Source: Chitinophagaceae bacterium LGM1 (GTDB lineage Bacteria > Bacteroidota > Bacteroidia > Chitinophagales > Chitinophagaceae). Taken from it: a stretch of 64,000 bases of DNA. The position numbers and the translations under genes were made by a program. Where the stretch lies: the NCBI GenBank assembly GCA_018604165.1, contig CP075895.1:1387501-1451500 (forward strand). The letters are read 5' to 3'. Numbering within the stretch: position 1 is the stretch's first letter; every line of letters starts with the position of its first letter. The notes beneath the pieces were generated by a model. That model did not search any database, was not told the DNA's origin, and was given only the letters and a program-made list of their open reading frames with translations. Shown piece after piece: positions 25,185 to 35,114 of the stretch.

Positions 25185-25751
25185 ATGCATGAAATAGAGC
25201 CATATTACAACTGGCGGCATCTCTATACCGCTGAAGAAGATGAAAGTTCTCCGTTTTACGGAAGGGAATACAGCGAGTTTGAATTTTCCAATACTGTTTA
25301 CAATTATTATATACATCCGCAATGGGATGAGTTTGGCTCTCGTACATTGTACATGAAGTTGTTATTTGCCGACTATGAACAAAACTATGCCATCATAGAA
25401 TTGATAGGCGAGTGGAACGATGCAGTGGAAAACGACATCATGCAGCTAAAGCGTGAGATCATAGACCTGATGATACCGAAAGGTATTTACAAGTTCATTA
25501 TCATTACAGAAAACGTACTCAACTTTCATAGCAGCGATTTGGATTACTACGAAGAGTGGTACGACGATATAAAAGATAATGGCGGATGGATAGTATCTAT
25601 CAATATGCCTGAACAAACACAGTACGATTTTCAGCGTTCTCATATAGACAGATACATCAAACTGCTCGAAAACCCTAACTGGCGTACCTACCAACCACAG
25701 CATTTTTTCCAAATGGTTGACAACAGTATGTTGAGGCTGGACAGGATATAA
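25185..25751 (+). CDS. conserved hypothetical cytosolic protein
   Basis: 188 residues, acidic and aromatic-rich (YNWRHLYTAEEDESSPFYGR, then YNYYIHPQWDEFGSRTLYMK), no signal peptide and no membrane segment. I recognise no domain or catalytic motif; the length and composition suggest a compact alpha/beta protein. It starts 2 bp after the rhodanese stop codon, so the two are almost certainly co-transcribed and perhaps functionally linked. A 172 bp gap separates it from sdhC. Confidence 0.8.
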   Translation: MHEIEPYYNWRHLYTAEEDESSPFYGREYSEFEFSNTVYNYYIHPQWDEFGSRTLYMKLLFADYEQNYAIIELIGEWNDAVENDIMQLKREIIDLMIPKGIYKFIIITENVLNFHSSDLDYYEEWYDDIKDNGGWIVSINMPEQTQYDFQRSHIDRYIKLLENPNWRTYQPQHFFQMVDNSMLRLDRI

Positions 25752-25848
25752 ACTGGTAAAAATTATACAGCCAAACTTTTGCCCGAATGGCTTGTTAAAT
25801 CAATAGTTTTCAGGTATTTTATAAAAACATTATGTGTAGAAAAATACA

Positions 25849-25879
25849 TTGTGTTTTAGCAGCCTGAATCTTATATTTG
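25849..25879 (+). promoter_or_regulatory. promoter of sdhCAB
   Basis: TTG (25849-25851), 20 bp spacer, TATATTTG (25872-25879), a textbook Bacteroidota promoter 44 bp upstream of the sdhC ATG. Confidence 0.75.
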
Positions 25880-25923
25880 CCTGATTTTACAAAAACATTA
25901 CAATTTTAATTCAGACGGTTATT

Positions 25924-26592
25924 ATGTCTTGGAAAAACGCTTTCAGCAGCTCGGTGGGTAAAAAGATACAGATGGCACTCACGGGGTTATTTCTGGTTCT
26001 GTTCCTTGTTGTCCATTGTTATGTCAACGCCATGATTTTCTGGGACGATAATGGTGCAAAATTTACAGAGGCCGCGCATTTCATGGGTACAAACGTTGTT
26101 ATCCGCATTACTGAAATAGGCCTTTTTGCTTTTCTAATACTTCACATAGTACAGGGGTTGAAGCTGTGGGCACAAAACCGTTCTCGTCGCAATACCCGCT
26201 ATGCAGTATCGGCGGGCAATGCTACCAGCAAATGGTATAGCCGCTCTATGGGCATACTCGGTACACTGATATTGCTGTTTCTGATATTACACATCTCCGC
26301 TTTCTGGGCTCCCAACCGTGCATCGCAAACAATGGGCAATGGCGAATTGGATTTATATGCCATGATGCGCGATGCTTTCCAAAGCCTGTTTGTTGTAGTT
26401 ATTTATGTGTTGGGCTGCATATCGTTAGCTTGGCACTTAGTGCATGGGTTTTACAGTGCATTCCAAACACTTGGTTTAGCAATGAACAAATACAAGGGTA
26501 TCATCAATGTGGTTGGTGTGGCTTTTTCCATCATTGTACCATTGATATTCGCGTTGATGCCGATAGCATTTTACCTGCATTGGATAGAGTAG
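25924..26592 (+). CDS. sdhC: succinate dehydrogenase cytochrome b subunit (b558 family)
   Basis: 222 residues with five membrane helices (about 17-37, 60-80, 105-127, 152-175, 195-218). Haem-ligand candidates are the His in LVVHCYVNAM, ILHIVQGLKLW, ILHISAFW and AWHLVHGFYSAFQ. The N-terminus SSVGKKIQMALTGLFLVLFL is characteristic of the di-haem, single-anchor-subunit type found in Bacteroidota, so no SdhD is expected. It anchors SdhAB and passes electrons to menaquinone. First gene of sdhCAB. Confidence 0.94.
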   Translation: MSWKNAFSSSVGKKIQMALTGLFLVLFLVVHCYVNAMIFWDDNGAKFTEAAHFMGTNVVIRITEIGLFAFLILHIVQGLKLWAQNRSRRNTRYAVSAGNATSKWYSRSMGILGTLILLFLILHISAFWAPNRASQTMGNGELDLYAMMRDAFQSLFVVVIYVLGCISLAWHLVHGFYSAFQTLGLAMNKYKGIINVVGVAFSIIVPLIFALMPIAFYLHWIE

Positions 26593-26632
26593 TTTTATAA
26601 TCGTTTATTCTAAAATATTTCCATAGATACGT

Positions 26633-28609
26633 ATGGCACTTAATTCAAAAATACCCGCCGGTTCACTCGAAGAAAAGTGGGAAAAATATAAATCAACTTG
26701 TAAGCTTGTAAATCCTGCCAACAAACGTCAACTCGAAGTGATCATCATTGGTACCGGTTTGGCCGGTGCATCTGCTGCTGCATCACTGGGTGAGTTGGGC
26801 TACAAGGTGAAAACATTCTGCTTTCAGGATAGCCCACGTCGTGCGCACTCTATTGCTGCACAAGGTGGTATAAACGCTGCAAAAAACTATCAGAATGATG
26901 GTGACAGCACCTATCGTTTGTTTTATGATACAGTAAAGGGTGGTGACTATCGTGCACGTGAAGCTAATGTGTATCGTTTGGCAAGTGTCAGTGCTAATAT
27001 CATTGACCAATGTGTAGCACAGGGTGTACCCTTTGCACGTGAGTACGGTGGCTTGCTAAGTAACCGTTCATTCGGTGGTACACAGGTACAACGTACATTC
27101 TATGCTGCAGGACAGACAGGACAGCAATTGTTGATAGGTGCATATCAGGCATTGGAAAGGCAGGTAGCATTGGGTAATGTAACCCAATACAGCCGCCATG
27201 AAATGCTGGATGTGGTAATGATAGACGGCAAAGCGCGCGGTGTGATAGTTCGTAACCTTGTAACAGGTGAGTTGGAACGTCACTTCGGCCATGCGGTATT
27301 ACTGTGTAGTGGTGGTTATGGTAACGTATTCTACCTGTCAACCAACGCAATGGGTAGTAACGTAACGGCTGCATGGAAGGCACACAAGAAAGGTGCTTAT
27401 TTCGGTAATCCTTGTTATACACAAATACACCCTACATGTATTCCAGTTAGTGGCGACCATCAGTCTAAACTGACGCTGATGTCAGAATCACTGCGTAATG
27501 ACGGACGCATATGGGTACCAAAAGCAAAAGGCGACAATCGTAAACCAAACGATATACCGGAAGAAGAAAGAGACTACTATCTGGAACGCAGATATCCTGC
27601 GTTCGGTAATCTGGTACCTCGCGACGTTGCCAGCCGTGCTGCTAAAGAGCGTTGTGACGCGGGTTATGGTGTAGGTGCTTCTAAGCAGGCTGTATATCTC
27701 GATTATGCATCCGCTATACAGCGTTATGGTAAAATAGAAGTAAATAAGCAAGGCTTAAGTAATGCCGATGCGGATACGATAACTAAACTGGGTAAAGAAG
27801 TAGTAAAAGAGAAGTATGGCAACCTGTTTGAGATGTATGAAAAGATAACAGGTGAAAACCCATACGAAGTACCAATGCGTATATACCCTGCTGTACACTA
27901 TACAATGGGCGGCTTGTGGGTTGACTACGAATTGCAAACGACTGTACCTGGTTTATATGCACTGGGCGAGGCAAACTTCAGCGACCATGGTGCAAACCGC
28001 TTAGGTGCATCTGCACTGATGCAAGGCCTTGCAGATGGTTATTTTGTAATACCATATACATTGGGTAATTATCTGGCTGACGACATCAGAACAAAGTCTA
28101 TACCAACAGACCATCCTGCTTTTGTCGAAGCTGAAAAGGCTGTGAGTGACCGCATCAATCAACTGATGAACATTAAGGGTACAGAAAGTGTTGAAAGTTT
28201 TCATAAGCGCTTGGGTAAGATAATGTGGGACAAGTGTGGTATGGCACGTAATGAAAAGGGATTGAAAGAAGCGATAGCAGAAATACAGGCTTTGCGTAAA
28301 GAATTCTGGAGCAATGTACGTATACCCGGTGATGTGAATGAATACAACCCGGAACTGGATAAAGCAAACCGTGTGGCAGACTTTATAGAACTGGGCGAAC
28401 TGATGTGTATAGACGCGCTGAACCGTAACGAGAGCTGTGGTGGCCACTTCCGTGAAGAATTCCAGACAGAAGATGGTGAAGCACTACGCCAGGATGATAA
28501 ATATATGTATGTAGCAGCATGGGAGTATAAAGGTGAAAGTAATTTTGAGCTTCATAAAGAAGACTTGAATTACGAAGTGGTACATCCTAGTGCAAGGAGC
28601 TATAAGTAA
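26633..28609 (+). CDS. sdhA: succinate dehydrogenase / fumarate reductase flavoprotein subunit
   Basis: 658 residues. The FAD-binding Rossmann motif is [20 protein letters not shown] (about 38-57); [18 protein letters not shown] contains the histidine that carries covalent [12 protein letters not shown] and [12 protein letters not shown] are active-site segments; [21 protein letters not shown] closes the FAD domain. The length exceeds that of E. coli SdhA (588) but is normal for this b558-linked type. It oxidises succinate to fumarate in the TCA cycle. It is flanked by sdhC (40 bp) and sdhB (40 bp). Confidence 0.97.
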   Translation: MALNSKIPAGSLEEKWEKYKSTCKLVNPANKRQLEVIIIGTGLAGASAAASLGELGYKVKTFCFQDSPRRAHSIAAQGGINAAKNYQNDGDSTYRLFYDTVKGGDYRAREANVYRLASVSANIIDQCVAQGVPFAREYGGLLSNRSFGGTQVQRTFYAAGQTGQQLLIGAYQALERQVALGNVTQYSRHEMLDVVMIDGKARGVIVRNLVTGELERHFGHAVLLCSGGYGNVFYLSTNAMGSNVTAAWKAHKKGAYFGNPCYTQIHPTCIPVSGDHQSKLTLMSESLRNDGRIWVPKAKGDNRKPNDIPEEERDYYLERRYPAFGNLVPRDVASRAAKERCDAGYGVGASKQAVYLDYASAIQRYGKIEVNKQGLSNADADTITKLGKEVVKEKYGNLFEMYEKITGENPYEVPMRIYPAVHYTMGGLWVDYELQTTVPGLYALGEANFSDHGANRLGASALMQGLADGYFVIPYTLGNYLADDIRTKSIPTDHPAFVEAEKAVSDRINQLMNIKGTESVESFHKRLGKIMWDKCGMARNEKGLKEAIAEIQALRKEFWSNVRIPGDVNEYNPELDKANRVADFIELGELMCIDALNRNESCGGHFREEFQTEDGEALRQDDKYMYVAAWEYKGESNFELHKEDLNYEVVHPSARSYK

Positions 28610-28649
28610 TTATTAATAGATAGTATAATAGAACGAAAAATATTCCACA

Positions 28650-29426
28650 ATGGAACATTATACAATGAATTTAACGCTCAAGGTTTGGAAGCAAAAGAAT
28701 AAAAACGAAAAAGGTCGTTTTGAAACTTATCAGGTAAAGAATGTTTCTTCTGAAATGTCTTTCCTTGAAATGTTTGACGTACTGAACGAACAACTGATAG
28801 CTGAGGGTAAAGAACCTATTGCTTTCGACCACGATTGCCGTGAGGGTATTTGCGGTATGTGTAGTATGTACATCAACGGCCGTGCACACGGACCTTGGCA
28901 TCATACAACTACTTGTCAGCTACACATGCGCGAGTATAAAGATGGCGATACTATAGTAGTAGAACCTTGGCGCGCCAGTGCATTCCCTGTTATCAAAGAT
29001 TTGGTGGTTGATCGTCAGTCTTTCGACCGTATTATACAAGCAGGTGGTTATGTATCTGTAAATACTGGTAATGCGGTAGATGCCAATGCACTGCCTATTG
29101 AAAAGCATATGGCTGATGAGGCATTCGCCTCTGCTGCCTGTATAGGTTGTGGTGCTTGTGTGGCTGCTTGTCCTAATGCATCTGCTATGCTGTTTGTATC
29201 TGCAAAAGTATCTCATCTGGCTATGCTGCCACAAGGTTCACCGGAGCGTAAAGAGCGTGTTACGAATATGATTAACCAAATGGATAAAGAAGGCTTTGGT
29301 AGCTGTACCAATATTGGTGCTTGCGAGGCTGAATGTCCTAAAGGTATATCATTGGAAAACATTGCCCGCTTGAATCGAGAGTACATCGGCGCTATGTTCG
29401 ATGGTGGTTCTCAGAACGCTAAATAA
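28650..29426 (+). CDS. sdhB: succinate dehydrogenase iron-sulfur subunit
   Basis: 258 residues. The [2Fe-2S] cluster ligands are in [20 protein letters not shown] and the downstream Cys of HTTTCQLHM; the [4Fe-4S] and [3Fe-4S] ligands are in [17 protein letters not shown] and [15 protein letters not shown]. It carries electrons from SdhA to the haem subunit. A second in-frame ATG five codons downstream is a possible start, but the longer form is usual in relatives. It ends the operon, followed by a terminator 24 bp after the stop. Confidence 0.97.
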   Translation: MEHYTMNLTLKVWKQKNKNEKGRFETYQVKNVSSEMSFLEMFDVLNEQLIAEGKEPIAFDHDCREGICGMCSMYINGRAHGPWHHTTTCQLHMREYKDGDTIVVEPWRASAFPVIKDLVVDRQSFDRIIQAGGYVSVNTGNAVDANALPIEKHMADEAFASAACIGCGACVAACPNASAMLFVSAKVSHLAMLPQGSPERKERVTNMINQMDKEGFGSCTNIGACEAECPKGISLENIARLNREYIGAMFDGGSQNAK

Positions 29427-29450
29427 TCTTTCTTACATGATGATATAAGT

Positions 29451-29476
29451 AAGGCGGCTCAATGGCCGCCTTTACT
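29451..29476 (+). terminator. terminator of sdhCAB
   Basis: AAGGCGGC (29451-29458) pairs with GCCGCCTT (29465-29472) around TCAATG; a T-rich stretch follows. Confidence 0.8.
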
Positions 29477-29497
29477 ATTTTTATGTCTTAACTATAA

Positions 29498-30445
29498 TTA
29501 ATTTATCAGCAGGATATTGACACTACGTTGCAGGATGTTGAAAGCTATTTCAGCCATCAGGTTTTCCTTATCAAGTGTTGGGTTTACTTCTGTTACTTCA
29601 AAGCAGCATATCTTATGGTTTTGCATGAATGATGCCATTAAATCTTCTGCTTCACGCTCTTTCAGTCCGTTGCTTACCGGTGTACCTGTACCACGGGATA
29701 TTGAACTATCAAGGCTATCCACATCAAACGATACATAAATATCATCACATCCACTGAGGTGGAGTAGTGCCTGCCTTACTACATTTTCTACACCCTTACG
29801 GCGTACTTCTTGTACAGGTATTACTTTGATGCCATATTTCTTTATAATATAGTCTTCTTCCTTTTCAAAGTCACGAAGGGCAATATATACGATATCTTCA
29901 GGGTTTATCTTGGGTGTTATTTTGCCTATGTTTTTTAGTTTATTCCAGATGTCTATGGTTGCAGCATCGGGTTGGTGTACTTGATTTTCAGTATTATCAA
30001 TACCAAGCGCGGTAGCCAATGGCATACCATGCATATTACCACTTGGTGTGGTATAAGGCGTATGTATATCAGCATGGGCATCTATCCATATTACACCCAA
30101 CTTGTTTTTTGGCTTAGCCATTTTTATGCCGGCTATTGTGCCACCAGCAGTACTATGGTCGCCTGCCAATATCAATGGAAACAAGCCAGACTTTAATGTT
30201 TCTGATACCGACTTGGCAACACGCTCGTACATAGTATGCACACCTTGTATCCTCTTAGCGTAGGGCGATGCTACTGGCTCATATAAGAGCTTGTTTTCAT
30301 TCTCTACCTGTTCGGAAGGGAAGTTGACAAAGAAGCTGCTCATAAAGTCGAGTGCGGCTACTTTAATGGCATCTATACCCAAGCTTGCACCCCTAGTACC
30401 TGCACCAATTTCAGAACGTACTTCAATTATCTTGATGTTTCGCAT
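29498..30445 (-). CDS. rocF: arginase family protein
   Basis: 315 residues. All manganese-site motifs are present: LAGDHSTAGG, WIDAHADIHTP and SFDVDSLDSSISRGTGTP. The conserved His in NMHGMPLA, which in arginases acts in catalysis, is also present. This layout fits arginase (L-arginine to ornithine and urea) better than agmatinase or formimidoylglutamase, although those relatives cannot be fully excluded. It stands alone, convergent with sdhB and 54 bp downstream of the tamL stop; no urease or ornithine-catabolic genes are adjacent. Confidence 0.87.
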   Translation of the reverse strand: MRNIKIIEVRSEIGAGTRGASLGIDAIKVAALDFMSSFFVNFPSEQVENENKLLYEPVASPYAKRIQGVHTMYERVAKSVSETLKSGLFPLILAGDHSTAGGTIAGIKMAKPKNKLGVIWIDAHADIHTPYTTPSGNMHGMPLATALGIDNTENQVHQPDAATIDIWNKLKNIGKITPKINPEDIVYIALRDFEKEEDYIIKKYGIKVIPVQEVRRKGVENVVRQALLHLSGCDDIYVSFDVDSLDSSISRGTGTPVSNGLKEREAEDLMASFMQNHKICCFEVTEVNPTLDKENLMAEIAFNILQRSVNILLIN

Positions 30446-30499
30446 AACACCTCAAAGGTATTAAATGCAGGCATGATGCCCAAACAAGGCTATATTAAC

Positions 30500-32908
30500 T
30501 TAGAAAGGATAACCGATGGCGAAGTTGACAACCCAGGGGTTGCGGCGTATATCGTTCCAAACATTGTCTAAACGTGTAAACATCCAATTGCCTGTACCAT
30601 CGTTATAAAGTGGTTTCTTAACAGGGGTTGCAAAATCAAATCGAACAACAAGGAAACCAGCATCGAGGCGTATACCTACACCACCATCTATAGCCAAGTC
30701 GTTGCCCATTTTATTAAATGCAAATTCACCTTCCGGATAACTTGGAGATGGGCGTGCCAACCAAATGTTACCTGCATCTGCAAACAATGCCCCATTCAGT
30801 TTGATGGCACCGGCGAATAGCTTAACAATATCAAAACGGTATTCTGTCGTAAACTCCATTTTCATATCGCCCGTACGGTCTATGACATTGCCTGCCAGTA
30901 AAGTGCCTGTATCTTTGAAGCTACCCGGCCCCAGTGTGCGTATCCTGAACCCTCTAAGGCTATATGCGCCACCAACAAAGTACTGTTTGATATATGGCAG
31001 CGTTTTATTATCAGCACCGTATGGAATACCTACACCTGCTTGTAAACGCAACGCTACTGTTGAGTGTCTTCGGTTAAAAAATTTCTGTCCGTCAAGGTCG
31101 AATTTCAGGTATTGTGCATAGCTCGATTGCAAGGCAGGGAAAAGTCCATTAAGTCCTTGCATTACAATGCCTGCTTCCTCTCCGCTTACTTTAATATAGT
31201 TGTAGTTAAGGCCTTTTTTCTTTTCCTTGTCACTGTATGTAAACGTAACATTTTCGCCTTCTATAAATGTTGGCCTATACGTGTTTTGCAGGTATTCATT
31301 GTTTTTGAGCAATGCTTCAAACTGAGGATAAATTGTTGGTAATATTTTATTAATAAACGCGGGAGATACTTCCCAGAATTTTGTTTTTGTTTCACGCCAT
31401 TTATAGCTGATACTTGTTGATATATTAATCATGTTGAAGTAGTTGATACGCTCTACTAAACCAACACCCGCACTGAGGATGGTTCTGGGAGCATTTGCAC
31501 TACTTAGTTTGCTTTGCCGTATAGGGAACAAGAACTTAGGGAAATCTAAGCTTGTATTAAAGCCCCCACTACGCGACAGCAACTGAATACTTTTTTTAGT
31601 ACTGTCGTAGAAAGACTCAAGCCCCCCTGTTAGCGACAGCGTAAGCAGATTGGCACCTTTTGCAAGGTTCTTATTCCGAAGGCTCAGTGTCAGGTTTGTA
31701 CCAGCCAGATATGTGTTGCCGTTAGATAATTCAAGGCTTGTGTTATAGTCATACTTTTCGGCAGGTGTCATTACAATATAGCAGGTAAGCCAGTGCCCGT
31801 TGTAGTATGAGTTGACAGTATCGTCTTTGAAAAAGATATTAACTGTCTGAAAAACGCCCAACTCATTCATACGATTGATGGTTTCATCATACCATTGTTG
31901 TGAGTAATAACCACCCTCAAAAATTACCAGATGGTTTTTGATTACTTTTTCGCGTATGTAATAGTTGTGATACTTAAAATCTACATTATCGAATGTAGTC
32001 TGTATCAATCCGCTCGTATCGCTGATGTCCCCGCGTTTAAAATCAGGATGCACTACTATACGCCTGATGCCGAAACGGCGATAACCTTCTTTTCTTTCAT
32101 CATCAGCACGAATGATGACCTTAATATCGAGCGTTGGCTTTTTGTTGTTTTTTTGCAGGGCAATAAAATTGACAGCACTCTCAAATGGGTTTTCAGCATC
32201 TTTGAAATACTGTTTGTTCAGTGTATCTAATTCAAAGCTTACATTGTCTTGCGTAAAGCGGTAATAGCCATTGTTGCGCAATGCGGTTGTGATGCGGTTT
32301 TTCTCTGCTTCGAGCAAGGCATAGTCAAAGTCCATGCCTTTTTTTAATAAAGTATTATGTTGGTTTTCATTCACCACATCGCTCACCATATTGTCATCTA
32401 TATCAAGGCTGATGTTATTTATCAGATAATTGGTACCTGTTTCTACCCTGTAGGTAACATATGCATTCTTGCCCTTGTACACAGTAGTGTCTGATACTTT
32501 GGCATAAAAAAATCCTTTATTGAAGAGATAGGTACGAATGTTAGTAGCCGATTTTTTCTTCAGCGTACTGTCGTAGATTACAGGTGGCTCTACCGATTTT
32601 GTTTTCAGTTGAAAGTTTTTGGGGTCTTTCTGGTATTTATCATATCGCAGATTATAACGATATAGCTTTAGGGGCATATTGCCTATGAGCGAGTAGGTGT
32701 TTGGTTTTTGAGCTACAAGGCTGCTGAGGTTTTCTTTTAATTCACCTTTTTGAGTAAGGGGTACGGTGGCTTTCAGCTTTATTTCGTTGCTACGCAGCAG
32801 GTATTTGTCTTTCGGTACATGTCTGGTGGAGTCGCAGCTTGCAAGCAGTAAAAAAACAATGCATGTCCCTAATGCAAATATGGTGTTTACAATTCTTCTG
32901 CAATGCAT
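30500..32908 (-). CDS. tamL: TamL-type outer-membrane lipoprotein of the BamA/TamA family
   Basis: 802 residues. A lipoprotein signal (lipobox LLASC, Cys at about 25) replaces the plain signal peptide of TamA, which is characteristic of Bacteroidota TamL. Residues ~30-400 are periplasmic POTRA-like domains (YLLRSNEIKLKATVPLTQKG, YRRFGIRRIVVHPDFKRGD), and the rest is a 16-strand barrel with the family motif FVGGAYSLRGFRIRTLGPGS. It assembles or delivers outer-membrane components with TamB, which is not in this window. A divergent RNA methyltransferase gene is a common neighbour in this phylum. Confidence 0.9.
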   Translation of the reverse strand: MHCRRIVNTIFALGTCIVFLLLASCDSTRHVPKDKYLLRSNEIKLKATVPLTQKGELKENLSSLVAQKPNTYSLIGNMPLKLYRYNLRYDKYQKDPKNFQLKTKSVEPPVIYDSTLKKKSATNIRTYLFNKGFFYAKVSDTTVYKGKNAYVTYRVETGTNYLINNISLDIDDNMVSDVVNENQHNTLLKKGMDFDYALLEAEKNRITTALRNNGYYRFTQDNVSFELDTLNKQYFKDAENPFESAVNFIALQKNNKKPTLDIKVIIRADDERKEGYRRFGIRRIVVHPDFKRGDISDTSGLIQTTFDNVDFKYHNYYIREKVIKNHLVIFEGGYYSQQWYDETINRMNELGVFQTVNIFFKDDTVNSYYNGHWLTCYIVMTPAEKYDYNTSLELSNGNTYLAGTNLTLSLRNKNLAKGANLLTLSLTGGLESFYDSTKKSIQLLSRSGGFNTSLDFPKFLFPIRQSKLSSANAPRTILSAGVGLVERINYFNMINISTSISYKWRETKTKFWEVSPAFINKILPTIYPQFEALLKNNEYLQNTYRPTFIEGENVTFTYSDKEKKKGLNYNYIKVSGEEAGIVMQGLNGLFPALQSSYAQYLKFDLDGQKFFNRRHSTVALRLQAGVGIPYGADNKTLPYIKQYFVGGAYSLRGFRIRTLGPGSFKDTGTLLAGNVIDRTGDMKMEFTTEYRFDIVKLFAGAIKLNGALFADAGNIWLARPSPSYPEGEFAFNKMGNDLAIDGGVGIRLDAGFLVVRFDFATPVKKPLYNDGTGNWMFTRLDNVWNDIRRNPWVVNFAIGYPF

Positions 32909-32930
32909 ATATCAGGTTGGGACAATTAAT

Positions 32931-32938
32931 TAGTTTTG
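32931..32938 (+). promoter_or_regulatory. -7 element immediately upstream of the RNA methyltransferase ATG
   Basis: TAGTTTTG matches TAnnTTTG and ends 6 bases before the ATG, again implying a leaderless or near-leaderless transcript. The nearest TTG (32917-32919) is too close to be a normal -33. Confidence 0.4.
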
Positions 32939-32944
32939 CCGTGT

Positions 32945-33685
32945 ATGTTATCCAAGGCGCAAAATAAATATATTCGGTCATTATCGCAGCAAAAATATAG
33001 GGCAGAACATGGTGTTTTTGTGGTAGAGGGCGACAAAATAGCTCGCGAATGGCTGGCTTCTGCTGCTGCCATACAGCATATAGCGGCTACTGCCGCATGG
33101 TTGCAAAGCCATGTTAATCTTGTTAATGAGCACAGCGAAGCTATTGTAACAGAGGTTTCACAGGATGAATTGCAAAGCATATCGCAACTGCAAACAGCCA
33201 ATGATGTGCTGTTGGTAGTGTATAAAAATAAAACGAATACAAGCCTGCCTGCCGATGAATGGTGTATAGCATTAGATACCCTGCAAGACCCCGGCAATAT
33301 GGGTACTATCATCCGCATAGCTGATTGGTTTGGTATTAAGCATATTGTTGCTACACCGGATAGTGTAGATTACTACAATCCAAAAGTAATACAGGCTGCT
33401 ATGGGCGGACATCTAAGGGTACAGTTGCATATAACAGATGTATTGTCTTTTGTAAGCCAGACGAATATGCCTGTATATGCAGCAGCGTTGGATGGTGAAG
33501 ATGTATATGCGTTGAAAGACGTACAACGAGGTGTATTGGTAATAGGCAACGAATCGAAAGGAATATCTGCACCTGTATTGCAAAAAGCCACCCGAAAAAT
33601 AACGATACCGCGTAGGGGTGGGGCAGAAAGCCTGAATGCGGCAGTGAGTGCCGGCATACTCTGTGCCTTGTTAATAAAGCCTTAA
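32945..33685 (+). CDS. TrmH/SpoU family RNA 2'-O-methyltransferase
   Basis: 246 residues from the ATG at 32945 (an upstream TTG is the only alternative). An N-terminal substrate-binding domain (KYRAEHGVFVVEGDKIAREW) precedes the SPOUT knot. Motif 1 is LDTLQDPGNMGTIIRIADWFG, motif 2 is VLVIGNESKGIS and motif 3 is ITIPRRGGAESLNAAVSAGIL, all complete, so the enzyme should be active. It methylates a ribose in rRNA or tRNA; the target is unknown. It is divergent from tamL across 36 bp. Confidence 0.92.
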   Translation: MLSKAQNKYIRSLSQQKYRAEHGVFVVEGDKIAREWLASAAAIQHIAATAAWLQSHVNLVNEHSEAIVTEVSQDELQSISQLQTANDVLLVVYKNKTNTSLPADEWCIALDTLQDPGNMGTIIRIADWFGIKHIVATPDSVDYYNPKVIQAAMGGHLRVQLHITDVLSFVSQTNMPVYAAALDGEDVYALKDVQRGVLVIGNESKGISAPVLQKATRKITIPRRGGAESLNAAVSAGILCALLIKP

Positions 33686-33764
33686 AGTAAAATACCTTTC
33701 ACAACAATCCGTAGTTTTGGCATAGCTGTTGAATTGGGTATAACAACAATCTAATCTGTTTTTT

Positions 33765-34526
33765 ATGAAAAGACTATTACTAATTATGTTGCTGGCAGTA
33801 CTGGGTATTACACAAGTAGCTGCACAGGCAAGACGCAGCATCATCCGTGTACGGTTGAGCGATGATGCAAGACTGGCGGTATCTCTCAACGACAGGTATT
33901 ACGACAAGCAAGGACGCTCAATTACGATTGGCGATTTACCCGCAGGTCGTCATTTCATCAAGATTTACAGATACACGCCCTATAGCAATGGCAGGGGGGG
34001 TAAGGCAAGGGTGATATACTCTGGTGGCATACGCATATCGGCAGGTACTATTACCGACCTTGAATATGACGTACGCAACAATCAGCTATATACACAAGTA
34101 GAGTTTATAGACGATAGCTACGATGACCGTAGGGACGACAGACGTGACGATAGGCGCGATGACAGATGGGACGACCGAAGAGATGATAGACGTGATGACC
34201 GTGATGATGTATATGACAGACACAGAAACAGCCGTAGTTGGACACAACAGGATATGAACGACCTGAAAAGGCGTGTAGATGACCGCATTGGCGACAGCGA
34301 CAAACAAAAGCTGATACAAAACGTATTGCAAGACAGGCGATATACTACCGAGCAGATGCGTTCTATACTATCGTGGTTGAGCTTTGAAAGCACGAAACTG
34401 GAAGTAGCTAAATGGGGATATGATAACGTAACGGACAAGCGCGACTACTGGAAACTGGAAAGTGAGTTTTCTTTCAATAGTAGTAAGGATGAGTTTAATA
34501 ACTACATTAATGGACGGAAGCAATAG
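33765..34526 (+). CDS. secreted DUF4476 protein with Asp/Arg repeat linker
   Basis: 253 residues with a signal peptide ending at QVAAQA (about 22). Residues 23-110 form a beta-rich domain (RLSDDARLAVSLNDRYYDKQ), residues ~117-155 are an Asp/Arg repeat (units of RRDD and DDRW), and residues ~160-250 match DUF4476 (MNDLKRRVDDRIGDSDKQK, then TEQMRSILSWLSFESTKLEVAKW). The strongly zwitterionic linker is encoded by a degenerate tandem repeat. Probably periplasmic. Its 3' end overlaps that of the convergent PAP2 gene by 20 bp. Function unknown. Confidence 0.83.
   Translation: MKRLLLIMLLAVLGITQVAAQARRSIIRVRLSDDARLAVSLNDRYYDKQGRSITIGDLPAGRHFIKIYRYTPYSNGRGGKARVIYSGGIRISAGTITDLEYDVRNNQLYTQVEFIDDSYDDRRDDRRDDRRDDRWDDRRDDRRDDRDDVYDRHRNSRSWTQQDMNDLKRRVDDRIGDSDKQKLIQNVLQDRRYTTEQMRSILSWLSFESTKLEVAKWGYDNVTDKRDYWKLESEFSFNSSKDEFNNYINGRKQ
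34117..34206 (+). repeat. degenerate tandem repeat encoding the Asp/Arg linker
   Basis: About seven copies of a 12 bp unit of the form CGNRRNGAYGAY (as in AGACGTGACGAT) in frame with the DUF4476 gene. Confidence 0.75.
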
Positions 34527-35112
34527 CTTCCGTTTTTTCTTTGTGCAGCCCGTACACTTTGTTATATACCTTGCCTGTAACAATGCCTGCCAATGCGCCT
34601 AATATGCCACCGCACACCACATCCAACGGAAAGTGTACGCCCACATATACCTGTGCATACGCTACACTGGCAGCCCATAGCAGCGATGCAGGCCATATCC
34701 ATTTGCCATGCCGCTGCCAGGTGATAGAGCCAAACACGGCTAACGCGAAATGATTGGCAGCATGAGATGATGGAAAACTATAACCACTGCCACAAGGCAC
34801 TAACAGGTGTACAAACTGTTGCAGATATGGATTATTGCAAGGGCGCAGACGATGTACATACGGTTTTATAAGGGTAGCACTCAACTGGTCGGCAATGGCA
34901 AAAGTTAGCAGGAAGAACACACACCACATCCACCCCTTGCGCCCGAAGTTGATGGTCATAAACAAGAGCAAAAACAGGTAGAGCGGTGCCCATGTCCATT
35001 GGTTGCGTAGGTAGGGTACAATGGCATCGAGCACATCGTTTTGCCACACGGTATTGAGGTAGTACCATGCCGCGTAATCCCAACCTATCAATGTTTCCAG
35101 CAGTTTCTGCAC
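34507..35112 (-). CDS. PAP2 family phosphatase
   Basis: 201 residues with five or six membrane helices. The three acid-phosphatase motifs are present: KPYVHRLRP, YSFPSSHAANH and SVAYAQVYVGVHFPLD. Such enzymes dephosphorylate lipid phosphates, including undecaprenyl diphosphate (BacA-independent recycling) or phosphatidate. The active site faces the periplasm in this topology. It follows the methyltransferase gene by 2 bp on the same strand, so they form an operon. The 3' end overlaps the convergent DUF4476 gene. Confidence 0.9.
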   Translation of the reverse strand: MQKLLETLIGWDYAAWYYLNTVWQNDVLDAIVPYLRNQWTWAPLYLFLLLFMTINFGRKGWMWCVFFLLTFAIADQLSATLIKPYVHRLRPCNNPYLQQFVHLLVPCGSGYSFPSSHAANHFALAVFGSITWQRHGKWIWPASLLWAASVAYAQVYVGVHFPLDVVCGGILGALAGIVTGKVYNKVYGLHKEKTEAIASVH

Positions 35113-35114
35113 GT

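Noticed and set aside
30500-32908. BamA itself rather than TamL
   Set aside because: The N-terminus is a lipoprotein signal and the gene is next to an RNA methyltransferase, the usual TamL setting; BamA in this phylum has a plain signal peptide and different neighbours.
34086-34438. Minus-strand open frames within the DUF4476 gene
   Set aside because: They are shadows of the Asp/Arg tandem repeat and give Ser/Val-rich repeats with no start context.
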